Assembly: GCA_015259125.1 (NCBI GenBank)
Contig: JABZGR010000002.1
Coordinates: 1 to 64,000, forward strand
Length of the DNA: 64,000 bases
Direction of reading: 5' to 3'
Source: Alloprevotella tannerae
Lineage (GTDB): Bacteria; Bacteroidota; Bacteroidia; Bacteroidales; Bacteroidaceae
The position numbers and the translations under genes are program-made. How positions within the stretch are numbered: position 1 is the first letter of the stretch; each line of letters begins with the position of its first letter. This document shows, one piece after another, positions 35,874 through 44,011 of the stretch. The notes below the pieces were generated by a model. The model did not search any database, was not told the DNA's origin, and was given only the letters and a program-made list of their open reading frames with translations.

Positions 35874-37499
35874 TTACAAGCCCATATTCGCCGCGACCGA
35901 TGCTGCACAGCGCTCGCCGTCTATTGCCGAGGAAACAATGCCTCCGGCGTAGCCCGCGCCCTCACCGCAGGGATAAAGACCGGGATGTTGCAGGTGCTGA
36001 AGCGTAAGTGCGTCGCGCACAATGCGAACCGGCGAAGACGTGCGCGTCTCGGCCGCAATAAGAAGGGCGTCGTTGGTCAAAAATCCTCGACTGCGACGGC
36101 CGAAAACTTCAAAGCCCGCTTGCAGTCGCTTGGTGATAAAGGTCGGCATCCAGAAGTGGAGGGGCGAGGAAACCAAGCCCGGGGCGTAGCTACTCTTAGG
36201 TAGGTCGAAACTTAAACGGCCGCGGACGAAATCTTGCATACGTTGCGCGGGCGCCGTCTGGCGCTGATTGCCTTGCAACCAGCAGGCCTCTTCCAAAGCC
36301 TCTTGGAAGTAGAGCATACGGAGCGGATTTTCGGCGTCAAAATAGTCACTATGTTCTTCCGAAAAGCGAGGGTCGGCAAAGCGTTCTTCCATAAAGGGCC
36401 GCAATTCTCCGTCTAAATCTTCGAGACGCGTTTCCACGACCATTCCGGAATTGCTCCAAGCGGTGTTGCGGTGGGAGGGCGACATACCGTTTACAACGAT
36501 CTGGCGCGCGCCGGTGGCCGCAGGGACGACAATGCCGCCCGGACACATGCAAAAACTATAGACGCCGCGCCCATTGCATTGCGCTACGTAATTGTATTCG
36601 GCAGCCGGTAGATATTTACCCCGCCCTTGCGGATTGTGATATTGCAAGCGGTCGATGAGTTGCGAAGGATGCTCGAGGCGAACACCGACGGCGATGCCCT
36701 TCGCTTCGAGTCGGATGCCATCGCGGCGGAGAAAGCGGTAGACATCTCGCGCCGAATGACCCGTAGCCAAGATGACCGGTCCTAAAAACTCAGTGCCGGC
36801 CGTCGTGCGCACGCCGACGACGCGCTCTTCTTGGCGCAAAAGGCCGTCGACGCAGGTCTGAAAGTGGACTTCGCCGCCACTTTCGATAATCTGCTTGCGC
36901 ATGGCTTCGATGATTAACGGGAGTCGGTCGGTGCCGATATGAGGGTGCGCATCGTAGAGAATGCTTGGCTGTGCGCCAAACTGCGCAAAGATGCGCAGAA
37001 TCTTATCCACATTGCCGCGCTTCTTGCTGCGCGTATAGAGTTTGCCGTCAGAGTAAGCGCCGGCGCCGCCCTCGCCAAACGCGTAATTGCTCTCCGGATC
37101 TACCGTCTGATGCTGCTTGATGCGGGCGATGTCCTTGCGGCGCTCGTGAACGTCCTTGCCGCGCTCCAAGAGGATGGGGCAGAGGCCGAGTTCGATTAAA
37201 TGTAAAGCTGCAAAGAGGCCGGCCGGCCCCGCGCCGACCACGACCACGCGGGGCGCATGGGAAACATCGCCGTAGCGGATCGGCTCAAAAGCCACGGAGG
37301 ATTCGTCTTCATCTATAAAAAGCAGGACCGTGAGATTGACGAAGACCCGACGCTGGCGTGCGTCGATGCTTTTGCGCAAAAGGCGCATAGCGCGGATGGA
37401 AGAGGGTGCAAGGTGGAGTTCGGCGGCACAATGGCGACGCAAAGCTTCTTCTTGCAGAGCTATATCGGGCGTGAGGCGGAGTTGGATTTCTTTTTGCAT
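35874..37499 (-). CDS. FAD-dependent oxidoreductase (COG2509 type)
   Basis: The 541-residue flavoprotein has an N-terminal ferredoxin-like portion (about 1-80), then a Rossmann FAD loop VVVVGAGPAGLFAALHLIELG near 85-105. A YAFGEGGAGAYSDGKLYTR block and a C-terminal LYPCGEGAGYAGGIVSSAIDG FAD motif follow. It belongs to the COG2509 'uncharacterised FAD-dependent dehydrogenase' group, whose substrate is unknown. ATG 37499 is preferred to 37559, since the extra 20 residues do not look homologous. It follows radA by 79 bases. Confidence 0.85.
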   Translation of the reverse strand: MQKEIQLRLTPDIALQEEALRRHCAAELHLAPSSIRAMRLLRKSIDARQRRVFVNLTVLLFIDEDESSVAFEPIRYGDVSHAPRVVVVGAGPAGLFAALHLIELGLCPILLERGKDVHERRKDIARIKQHQTVDPESNYAFGEGGAGAYSDGKLYTRSKKRGNVDKILRIFAQFGAQPSILYDAHPHIGTDRLPLIIEAMRKQIIESGGEVHFQTCVDGLLRQEERVVGVRTTAGTEFLGPVILATGHSARDVYRFLRRDGIRLEAKGIAVGVRLEHPSQLIDRLQYHNPQGRGKYLPAAEYNYVAQCNGRGVYSFCMCPGGIVVPAATGARQIVVNGMSPSHRNTAWSNSGMVVETRLEDLDGELRPFMEERFADPRFSEEHSDYFDAENPLRMLYFQEALEEACWLQGNQRQTAPAQRMQDFVRGRLSFDLPKSSYAPGLVSSPLHFWMPTFITKRLQAGFEVFGRRSRGFLTNDALLIAAETRTSSPVRIVRDALTLQHLQHPGLYPCGEGAGYAGGIVSSAIDGERCAASVAANMGL

Positions 37500-37578
37500 A
37501 CCGGAAAAAGGGAACTGTGGGGAGAATGATCGAATGTATAGGATAAAAAATAAGCGCACGGCGGCGCTTTATCAGTCT

Positions 37579-38964
37579 TTAGCGAAACAAGGCTTGCAGG
37601 GCTTCTTCGACACGGCGCACGGGGATCAACTGAATGTTGACCTCCGCTCCCAAACCTTTGAGTGAGGCTTCGGGGAGCAGGAAGCGCTTGAACCCAAGTT
37701 TGGCGGCCTCGGCAATGCGCTGGCGGATGCGGGTGACGGGACGGATTTCGCCGCTCAGACCTACCTCGCCGGCCATTGCAATCGTGCGATCGATGGCAAT
37801 ATCTACATTGCTCGACAAAATGGCGGCGATGACGCTCAAATCTATGGCGGGGTCGGTGACGCGAAGGCCGCCGGCGATATTGAGAAATACGTCCTTGGCC
37901 CCCAATTTGAAGCCGGCGCGCTTTTCCAATACCGCTAAAAGCATGTTCAAACGGCGAAGGTCGAAGCCGGTGGCAGAACGTTGGGGTGTGCCGTAAGCCG
38001 CTGAGCTGACCAGCGCTTGCACTTCGATGAGGAAGGGGCGAGCGCCTTCGACGGCGGCGGCAACGGCGATGCCGCTTAACTCGTCTGTACCTTCCGTTAA
38101 TAAGAGTTCGGAGGGGTTAGCTACGGGCCGGAGACCTTCCGCCCGCATTTCGTAGATGCCCAGTTCGTCCGTGCTGCCGAAACGATTCTTGATGCTCCTC
38201 AAAATACGATAGAAATAGTGGCGATCTCCTTCGAATTGGAGCACGGTATCAACAATATGTTCCAAAACTTTCGGCCCTGCGATGGCGCCATCTTTAGTAA
38301 TGTGGCCGACAAGCAGAACGGGCGTGGCGCTCGACTTGGCATACTTCAAAAACTCTGCGGCGCAGGTTCTGATTTGCGATAAACTGCCGGGGGCGGAATC
38401 GATGGTTTCCGTGGCCATCGTTTGAATGGAGTCGATGATTAAAAGATCCGGCGAAACGTCGCGCAACTGTTCGAAGATGCGCTCCAGATTGGTTTCGCAC
38501 AGGAGCAGGCAATCGTTGCCCGAAGCTGAGGGCGCTAAACGATCGGCGCGGAGTTTGATCTGCTGTTCGCTTTCTTCGCCACTGATATAAAGAACCTTGC
38601 GGTCGGTAAGGCGAAGCAGCGTCTGGAGGAGCAGGGTAGACTTGCCGATACCGGGTTCACCGCCGAGCAGGATCAAAGAACCGGGCACTAAACCTCCACC
38701 CAAAACGCGGTTGAGTTCGGGGTCGTGGAGATCATAACGCGACACCGCGTCGGCCTGTACGGCTGAAAGCGACACGGGGCCACGCTTTCTTCGCCCATCT
38801 CGGTTGAGTGTGCGCTCAGCAACGCTCGCCGATTGCTGCGAAGCGGAGGGCGAGAGGCGGATTTCCTTGAATGTGTTCCATTCTCCGCAGGCCGGGCAGC
38901 GACCAATCCACTTGGCCGATTCCTGACCGCAATTTTCACATACAAAAGCTGTCTTTACTTTCAT
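37579..38964 (-). CDS. radA: DNA repair protein RadA
   Basis: This 461-residue protein has an N-terminal zinc finger (Cys9, Cys12, Cys23, Cys26), a RecA-like core with Walker A GGEPGIGKST, and the RadA-specific KNRFGSTDE motif. A C-terminal Lon-protease-like domain (about the last 150 residues) completes it. RadA drives branch migration and processing of recombination intermediates. Its start overlaps the MerR-like gene stop by four bases. Confidence 0.95.
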   Translation of the reverse strand: MKVKTAFVCENCGQESAKWIGRCPACGEWNTFKEIRLSPSASQQSASVAERTLNRDGRRKRGPVSLSAVQADAVSRYDLHDPELNRVLGGGLVPGSLILLGGEPGIGKSTLLLQTLLRLTDRKVLYISGEESEQQIKLRADRLAPSASGNDCLLLCETNLERIFEQLRDVSPDLLIIDSIQTMATETIDSAPGSLSQIRTCAAEFLKYAKSSATPVLLVGHITKDGAIAGPKVLEHIVDTVLQFEGDRHYFYRILRSIKNRFGSTDELGIYEMRAEGLRPVANPSELLLTEGTDELSGIAVAAAVEGARPFLIEVQALVSSAAYGTPQRSATGFDLRRLNMLLAVLEKRAGFKLGAKDVFLNIAGGLRVTDPAIDLSVIAAILSSNVDIAIDRTIAMAGEVGLSGEIRPVTRIRQRIAEAAKLGFKRFLLPEASLKGLGAEVNIQLIPVRRVEEALQALFR

Positions 38965-39302
38965 TCCAGTCCGCTTATGTCGGCTTTAAGGCGCACTAAA
39001 TCTTTGCGAATGGCGCGTAGCTCATCGAGAACATCGGCAGTTTGCACGACGCCTTCCTTATTTTTTCGTAGTAATTGTGCGGCTGCGGCGAGACGAAGTC
39101 CACGCACCTTGACCAAATTGTGGACAATGCGTATTTTTTCTATGTCTTCCTTTGTATATTGCCGGATATTTCGGCCGCTTTTCTTTGGCGAAATCTGCGG
39201 AAAGACCGTCTCCCAATAGCGCAGGAGCGTCTCTTTCACATCAAACATCTTGGCTACTTCCGAGATGTTGTAATATAGTTTCAAATCTTTCGGTTCTGTC
39301 AT
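38961..39302 (-). CDS. MerR-family-type transcription regulator
   Basis: The 113-residue protein contains a MerR-like winged helix: LYYNISEVAKMFDVKETLLRYWETVFPQISPKKSGRNIRQYTKEDIEKIRIVHNLV (abridged), followed by a short coiled-coil tail. It has no Cys-rich metal sensor region. ATG 39302 is chosen, since an in-frame start at 39410 would lie inside the upstream gene. It overlaps radA by ATGA and probably forms an operon with the membrane-protein gene upstream. Confidence 0.85.
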   Translation of the reverse strand: MTEPKDLKLYYNISEVAKMFDVKETLLRYWETVFPQISPKKSGRNIRQYTKEDIEKIRIVHNLVKVRGLRLAAAAQLLRKNKEGVVQTADVLDELRAIRKDLVRLKADISGLE

Positions 39303-39342
39303 ATCAAAACTGGCATAAATGGCTAAGAAAAAGAACGATCGC

Positions 39343-39732
39343 TCACGCGGAAGTTGGAGGTTCGTCTTCTTCGATTGACTCTGAACGCTCCGAAGGGTAT
39401 TCTCGATCAATGATGCGCTTGATGAGCGAATTGCGAATGCGTAGACTGATGAACGAAATCCAAATCAGCGGTATTACGACGAAGAGTAAGAGCTTGAAAA
39501 GTAAGTCTAAAAAATTGTATTTAGGCGCCAAGCTGAACGAATAGTTGAGTCCTGTGGCCGCTAAGACGCTGCTAAAGGCGCCGAGCCAAAACAAAATTAA
39601 GCCCAAGAAAGACCCCCAGAAAAGCGGATGGCGCAAGGCGCGGCGAATGACGTGTTTGCGCTCGCTTTGAGGCACACGTTTGAAGGCCGGAATTTGGCGT
39701 AAGATGCTGTCGAACGTCTCTTTTTTATTCAT
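39343..39732 (-). CDS. Small membrane protein of unknown function
   Basis: I do not recognise a family. The 129-residue protein has two predicted membrane helices (FWGSFLGLILFWLGAFSSVLAA near 38-60 and LLFKLLLFVVIPLIWISFISL near 77-98). A basic N-terminal region precedes them and an acidic, Pro/Ser-rich C-terminus follows. It is first in a probable operon with the MerR-like gene and radA. Confidence 0.75.
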   Translation of the reverse strand: MNKKETFDSILRQIPAFKRVPQSERKHVIRRALRHPLFWGSFLGLILFWLGAFSSVLAATGLNYSFSLAPKYNFLDLLFKLLLFVVIPLIWISFISLRIRNSLIKRIIDREYPSERSESIEEDEPPTSA

Positions 39733-39798
39733 TGTCGTATGTTTTCAGCCGGCGCTCCGGAGATTCGTTTTCACCATAAGGGCAATAACGCCGGAGGG

Positions 39799-39806
39799 CA
39801 AAGATA
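39799..39806 (-). promoter_or_regulatory. Probable -7 box of the membrane protein-MerR-radA unit
   Basis: Minus-strand TATCTTTG (39806-39799) followed by C, about 60 bases before the start at 39732. The -33 element is not clear. Confidence 0.45.
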
Positions 39807-39858
39807 AGAGAAAATACCTAAAACGCCCCTATTTTTAGGGCGGTTTCTCTGAAAATTG

Positions 39859-39866
39859 TAACTTCG
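39859..39866 (+). promoter_or_regulatory. Probable -7 box of mnmA
   Basis: TAACTTCG followed by C ends 7 bases before ATG 39874. A small CGCCC/GGGCG hairpin (39824-39842) occupies the -33 region. Confidence 0.4.
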
Positions 39867-39873
39867 CCCGCAA

Positions 39874-40968
39874 ATGGGAAGTATGAAGACAGCAGCACTT
39901 ATTTCAGGCGGCGTGGACAGTGCCGTTGCTGTTCACCTGCTGAAAGAGCAAGGTATTACGCCCGATCTCTTTTATATTAAGATCGGCAACGGACCGCAGG
40001 GCGAATGGGACTGCAAGGCGGAGGAGGATTGGGAGATGGCGACGGCCGTGGCCCGACGCTATGGCTGCAAGCTCCAACTTATCGATCTGCAAAAGGAGTA
40101 TTGGGACGAAGTAGTTGGGTACATCATCGACCGATTGCGCAAGGGATTGACACCAAACTCCGATGTGATGTGCAATAAGTACATAAAATTTGGCTGCTTT
40201 GAGGAGCGCGAGGGCCACAACTACGATCGTATCGCCACGGGACACTATGCGCAGACGGAAACAGACGAGGCGGGGAGAGTGTGGCTCACCACGGCGCCCG
40301 ATCCGGTCAAGGATCAGACGGATTTTCTTGCACAGTTGGACGGCTTTAGTGTGCGTAAGCTCATTTTTCCCGTAGGTAGATTGGTCAAAGATGAGGTTCG
40401 GCAGATTGCGCAGGCGGCTCACCTTGCACCGGCCAAGCGAAAAGACAGTCAAGGTATCTGTTTTTTAGGCAAAATCAGTTTTTCGGAATTGGCGCGCACG
40501 TATTTGGGCGAAAAAGAAGGGCTGGTTGTGGAACAAGAGACGGGCAATATTATCGGCAAGCATAAAGGCTATTGGTTTTACACCATCGGGCAGCGCAAAG
40601 GTTTAGGTTTTGGCGGCGGTCCGTGGTACGTTGTGCGCAAGGATATCAAACGCAATATTATATATGTGAGCCGTGGCTTTGAGACGAAGGCGGCTTACGG
40701 CAAGGCCTTTCGCATAGAAATGCCGCACTTCATTACTTACAACCCCTATGAGGCGGATGGCGACTATCGGGTTACGTTTAAGGTGCGCCATACGCCGGAG
40801 TTTACGCCGGGCCAACTGGTTGTGCGCGGCGGGAAGTATGCGTTGCATTCGGACGAATTGATTCAGGGTATCGCACCGGGCCAATTTGCCGTATTATATG
40901 ACGAACAGGCGCACCGTTGTTTGGGAAGTGGCGAGATTGGACTGCTTCCGCCCACCAAAATGCAATAA
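39874..40968 (+). CDS. mnmA: tRNA-specific 2-thiouridylase MnmA
   Basis: The 364-residue enzyme has the P-loop SGGVDS near the start and the two catalytic cysteine sites [13 protein letters not shown] and DSQGICFLG. It adds sulfur to U34 of Lys, Glu and Gln tRNAs. The C-terminus ([18 protein letters not shown] ... GQFAVLYDE) is the usual beta-barrel. Either ATG 39874 or ATG 39883 could be used; the first is 7 bases past the -7 box. The gene is monocistronic. Confidence 0.93.
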   Translation: MGSMKTAALISGGVDSAVAVHLLKEQGITPDLFYIKIGNGPQGEWDCKAEEDWEMATAVARRYGCKLQLIDLQKEYWDEVVGYIIDRLRKGLTPNSDVMCNKYIKFGCFEEREGHNYDRIATGHYAQTETDEAGRVWLTTAPDPVKDQTDFLAQLDGFSVRKLIFPVGRLVKDEVRQIAQAAHLAPAKRKDSQGICFLGKISFSELARTYLGEKEGLVVEQETGNIIGKHKGYWFYTIGQRKGLGFGGGPWYVVRKDIKRNIIYVSRGFETKAAYGKAFRIEMPHFITYNPYEADGDYRVTFKVRHTPEFTPGQLVVRGGKYALHSDELIQGIAPGQFAVLYDEQAHRCLGSGEIGLLPPTKMQ

Positions 40969-41004
40969 GATCTTCGTGCATAAGCGTGATTTTTTAGCCT
41001 TTTA

Positions 41005-41036
41005 TTTGGTTTGAATCAAAAGTTTCTCTACTTTTG
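41005..41036 (+). promoter_or_regulatory. tRNA-Pro promoter
   Basis: TTTG (41005-41008), 20 bases, TACTTTTG (41029-41036) followed by C, about 28 bases before the tRNA. Confidence 0.6.
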
Positions 41037-41063
41037 CACTCGCTTACAACGCTTAGGCGTTTG

Positions 41064-41138
41064 CGGGGTGTAGCTCAGCCCGGTTAGAGTACGCGTCTGG
41101 GGGGCGTGTGGTCGCTGGTTCGAATCCAGTCACCCCGA
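41064..41138 (+). tRNA. tRNA-Pro, anticodon GGG
   Basis: A 7-bp acceptor stem CGGGGTG/CACCCCG closes the cloverleaf. The D arm is GCTC...GAGT, the anticodon stem CGCGT/GCGTG holds a CTGGGGG loop (anticodon GGG), and the T arm is GCTGG-TTCGAAT-CCAGT. The discriminator is A and CCA is not encoded. A GGG anticodon reads the proline codons CCC and CCT. Confidence 0.93.
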
Positions 41139-41147
41139 CAAAGCAAT

Positions 41148-41195
41148 AGAGGTGGTAGACATCAACAAGTTAAGATGTTTGCCACCTCTTGTTTT
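41148..41195 (+). terminator. Terminator after tRNA-Pro
   Basis: AGAGGTGG (41148-41155) pairs with CCACCTCT (41182-41189), with further G-U-rich pairing inside, followed by TGTTTT. Confidence 0.75.
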
Positions 41196-41214
41196 ATGCA
41201 AGGAATCAGTCGAG

Positions 41215-41340
41215 ATGGGGCGGATTCGGAGCGATTGGCGGCTGCCGGTGTCCGCGGAGGATTGTTATCATCCCATTATACACGGCACCTATAGGGCGAA
41301 CATCGGTTTTAGAGGTATGCCCGTAGGATTAAAATTATAG
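41215..41340 (+). pseudogene. Possible C-terminal remnant of a sulfatase-modifying-factor (FGE) domain protein
   Basis: An open stretch ending at 41340 encodes a tail reading SAEDCYHPIIHGTYRANIGF, then RGMPVGLKL. This resembles the end of formylglycine-generating-enzyme/SUMF1 domains (a Trp, a Cys, then R-x-x-IGFR). No complete domain is present upstream, because the frame runs into the tRNA terminator. It may be a decayed gene left next to the tRNA. The resemblance is short and could be chance. Confidence 0.3.
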
Positions 41341-41372
41341 CTGTCTGCAAAACATTTGCAGACAGCTATAAT
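41334..41372. terminator. Long perfect hairpin, possible bidirectional terminator
   Basis: ATTATAGCTGTCTGCAAA (41334-41351) and its exact complement (41355-41372) form an 18-bp stem with a 3-base loop ACA. The stop codon of the fragment at 41215-41340 lies in its left arm. It lies 44 bases past the convergent S46 peptidase stop. Confidence 0.6.
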
Positions 41373-41415
41373 GCTATATAGAATAATGTGTATTTCGCTC
41401 AGGCGCGTTGGGCGC

Positions 41416-43521
41416 TTACTTCACAAGTTTCAATTCTTTCAAAATATAGCTTGAACCGCCGACTTTATCTGCGACCCAAAGCACATAACGAATGTCGGCA
41501 GAGATACAGCGTTGTAGTTTCGGATCATAACGGAAGTCGCTCATCAAACTTTCTATGTTGCCGTCGAAGGCCAAACCTATGATTTCGCCGCGATCGTTCA
41601 ACACTGCTGAGCCGGAGTTGCCGCCCGTAATGTCGTTGTTTGAGATGAAACACGTCTGAAGCTTGCCATCCGGGCGCGCATATTGGCCAAAATCTTTCGC
41701 CTCATAGAGTTCGCGCATACGTTCGTTGACTACGTAATCGCTATCGTTCGGATTTTCTTTCTCAAACATTCCTTCGAGTGTCGTACTCCAATCGTAGCTG
41801 ACCGCATTGCGCGGTTTCATATTGGCGATGTGTCCATACGTGAGGCGCTGCGTTGAGTTGGCATCAGGTGCTTTTGAGAAATTGCTCATTTCCAACAAGC
41901 CTTTCACGTAAGTGCGCTGCAAATCGATCAATCGGCGGTTGGCATTGCCGGCAGCACGCGCCAAGGGAACGTAAGTCTTCAGCATAATGCGATAAATAGG
42001 ATCATTCAAGAAGACCGTTGTGTCGGGATGTTGGAGGAATTCGTCTAAAGCTGCGTGCGAACGGAAAATGGATTTTTGATAGATCTCTTCAGCCGTGGGC
42101 ACTTTTAGCGCCTTTGAACTTTGCAAGCGGCAGTTTTTCTCCCAAACGGGGGCCAAGGCTGCGTAGCGGCGCTGATCTTGAGAGAAGTCAGACTTGCCCG
42201 GCGTGATGTAGAGTGCGGCGCGTAAGCGTTCAGCTGCATCTGCTTTATCTTCGGGCTTTCCGGAGCGCATTAAGCGTAGGAAATTGGCTGCGTCGAGCGG
42301 GTGAACGAAGATGCCATCGGTGATAATGGTGCGCGTAATCAAGGTTGCGTCGTGGACCGTGTCGCTATATTCTTTCATCAGTTTGGCAATGTCGCTCACG
42401 ACCGTCTTATAAGCCGGATTGCCACTCTTTTCTGCGAAAGCCTGAAAAGCTTTTTCTTCCTTACGTAGCGTTTCTATGAGCTTATTTTTGCGTACAGATT
42501 CGATAGCGCCGCCATAGTTTTTGACGAGGTTGTTCAAGCCCATATCTTCGTCTTGCAACGCGAGCTTTTCAGCTTCGCTGCGCGCCATTTCAGATGCATT
42601 GAACGCCAGTTCGGCGCGGCCCGCTTCTACGACGGGGCGATATGTGTCGTTCATAAGGTGGGATAACGCGTCGCTGGTCAAGAAGCGCTGCGTGCGGCCC
42701 GGGAATCCCATAATCATGGTGTAGTCGCCCTCGTTAATACCTTTGAGTGAGATGGGCAAATATGTCTCGCGCTTCAGCGGAACGTTCTTTGCGCTGTAAG
42801 CAGCCGGCTGTCCTTTTTTATCAGCGTAGATGCGGAAGATGGCAAAGTCGGGGTTGTGGCGCGGATAGACCCAGTTGTCTTGATTGCCGCCAAACTGCGC
42901 GATATTCAATGGCGGATTGACTACGAGACGGACGTCTTTATACGTCTGCTCGACAAAGAAATAGAAGCGGTTGGCGCTAAAGAAAGCTACGACACTGCCG
43001 CGGGCGCCGGGCATTGTGCTATATTTAGAGGCCTTGAACAGCTTCTCGCCAAAGGGCTTCAAGAAGCCTTGACTCTGCATCGTGTAGGTATCGATTCCGG
43101 CAGCTTTGGCCGCTGCTTCGACGGCTTCCGTGACGTCCTCGATCGCGATGATAAACGTAAAGGTCAAGTCTTTGACCGGCAATTCTTCGGCGCGGCTTTT
43201 CGCATAATAGCCATCGCGCAGATAATTGCGCTGCGTTGTGCTGATACCGTGCACATAGGAGTAGCCGCAATGGTTATTGGTAAGCACAAGTCCGTCGGGT
43301 GAGATCACTTCGCCCGTGCAGCCGCGCCCAAACTGGCCGATTGCATCTCGCAGCGAAGGGCCGTTTTCGTTGTACAATTGATCCAGCGGCATCTTTAGTC
43401 CGGCTTTTTTCAGTGAGTCGGCTAAATGCTGCTGCTCCATCAGTTTGAGAAACCACATCCCTCCATCTGCTTGGGCTGTTAGTGCCAAGAAAGCGAGGAG
43501 AGAAAAGAGTAACTTTTTCAT
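41416..43521 (-). CDS. S46-family dipeptidyl peptidase, DPP7-like
   Basis: This 701-residue exported serine peptidase starts with a signal peptide (about 1-18). S46 catalytic elements are His84 in NNHCGY and a serine near 636 in GGNSGS; the Asp probably lies in the NPDFAIF segment. In this family the residue 18 after the catalytic Ser is Arg in DPP11 (acidic P1) and Gly in DPP7 (hydrophobic P1). Here it is Gly in LAFDG, which points to DPP7-like specificity, though no alignment was run. Such periplasmic peptidases feed asaccharolytic or peptide-using Bacteroidales by releasing dipeptides. The gene stands alone. Confidence 0.9.
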   Translation of the reverse strand: MKKLLFSLLAFLALTAQADGGMWFLKLMEQQHLADSLKKAGLKMPLDQLYNENGPSLRDAIGQFGRGCTGEVISPDGLVLTNNHCGYSYVHGISTTQRNYLRDGYYAKSRAEELPVKDLTFTFIIAIEDVTEAVEAAAKAAGIDTYTMQSQGFLKPFGEKLFKASKYSTMPGARGSVVAFFSANRFYFFVEQTYKDVRLVVNPPLNIAQFGGNQDNWVYPRHNPDFAIFRIYADKKGQPAAYSAKNVPLKRETYLPISLKGINEGDYTMIMGFPGRTQRFLTSDALSHLMNDTYRPVVEAGRAELAFNASEMARSEAEKLALQDEDMGLNNLVKNYGGAIESVRKNKLIETLRKEEKAFQAFAEKSGNPAYKTVVSDIAKLMKEYSDTVHDATLITRTIITDGIFVHPLDAANFLRLMRSGKPEDKADAAERLRAALYITPGKSDFSQDQRRYAALAPVWEKNCRLQSSKALKVPTAEEIYQKSIFRSHAALDEFLQHPDTTVFLNDPIYRIMLKTYVPLARAAGNANRRLIDLQRTYVKGLLEMSNFSKAPDANSTQRLTYGHIANMKPRNAVSYDWSTTLEGMFEKENPNDSDYVVNERMRELYEAKDFGQYARPDGKLQTCFISNNDITGGNSGSAVLNDRGEIIGLAFDGNIESLMSDFRYDPKLQRCISADIRYVLWVADKVGGSSYILKELKLVK

Positions 43522-43633
43522 AGTCTTGGGTTGTATTGAAAGTTAATAAAAAAAGTGTTTGTCAAGAGGCTCTACGGCATCGCGGAGAGGCCGTCGGAGA
43601 GTCTTTCTGTTTCGCTATAGACGATAGACGCTG

Positions 43634-43641
43634 CGAATTTA
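43634..43641 (-). promoter_or_regulatory. Possible -7 box of the S46 peptidase gene
   Basis: Minus-strand TAAATTCG followed by C, about 113 bases before the start. No -33 element was recognised. Confidence 0.3.
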
Positions 43642-43836
43642 AGGAAAAAAAGCACGTGAGCGGCTAAGTTCTTCCTAATCTTTTTCCCTCAAACCGCAGA
43701 TTTGTAAGGCTTACCGGTGATGGTTGCGTGCGATGGGTGGAATTTTGCATTCGGAGCGTGAGAATGGGGTGGGGCGCGCTTGATTTCCGACAGGCGGCGA
43801 GGGGCTTTCTGCTTGTCGAGGTTTGACCTTGTGATT

Positions 43837-43916
43837 GTTTGGTGGGAGCAAACTATGGTTTGCCGGCATCAAACTATGGTTTGGCGGCACCAAACGATTG
43901 TTTGCCGGGAGCAAAC
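43837..43916 (+). repeat. Family 1 four-unit palindrome array, locus 4
   Basis: Units GTTTGGTGGGAGCAAAC, GTTTGCCGGCATCAAAC, GTTTGGCGGCACCAAAC and GTTTGCCGGGAGCAAAC are separated by TATG, TATG and GATT. Period 21 bp, block 80 bp. It lies in a 490-base gap between the TamL stop and the S46 peptidase start, both on the minus strand. No other gene was seen in the gap. Confidence 0.9.
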
Positions 43917-44011
43917 GAAAGCAGAAGCCACGCAACGCATCCTCCGCAGCGCTGAAAAGGCTCGGTGGATGCGTGTTTGTTTTTTGAAAAGGGGGTGTCA
44001 GGTTATCAGGA

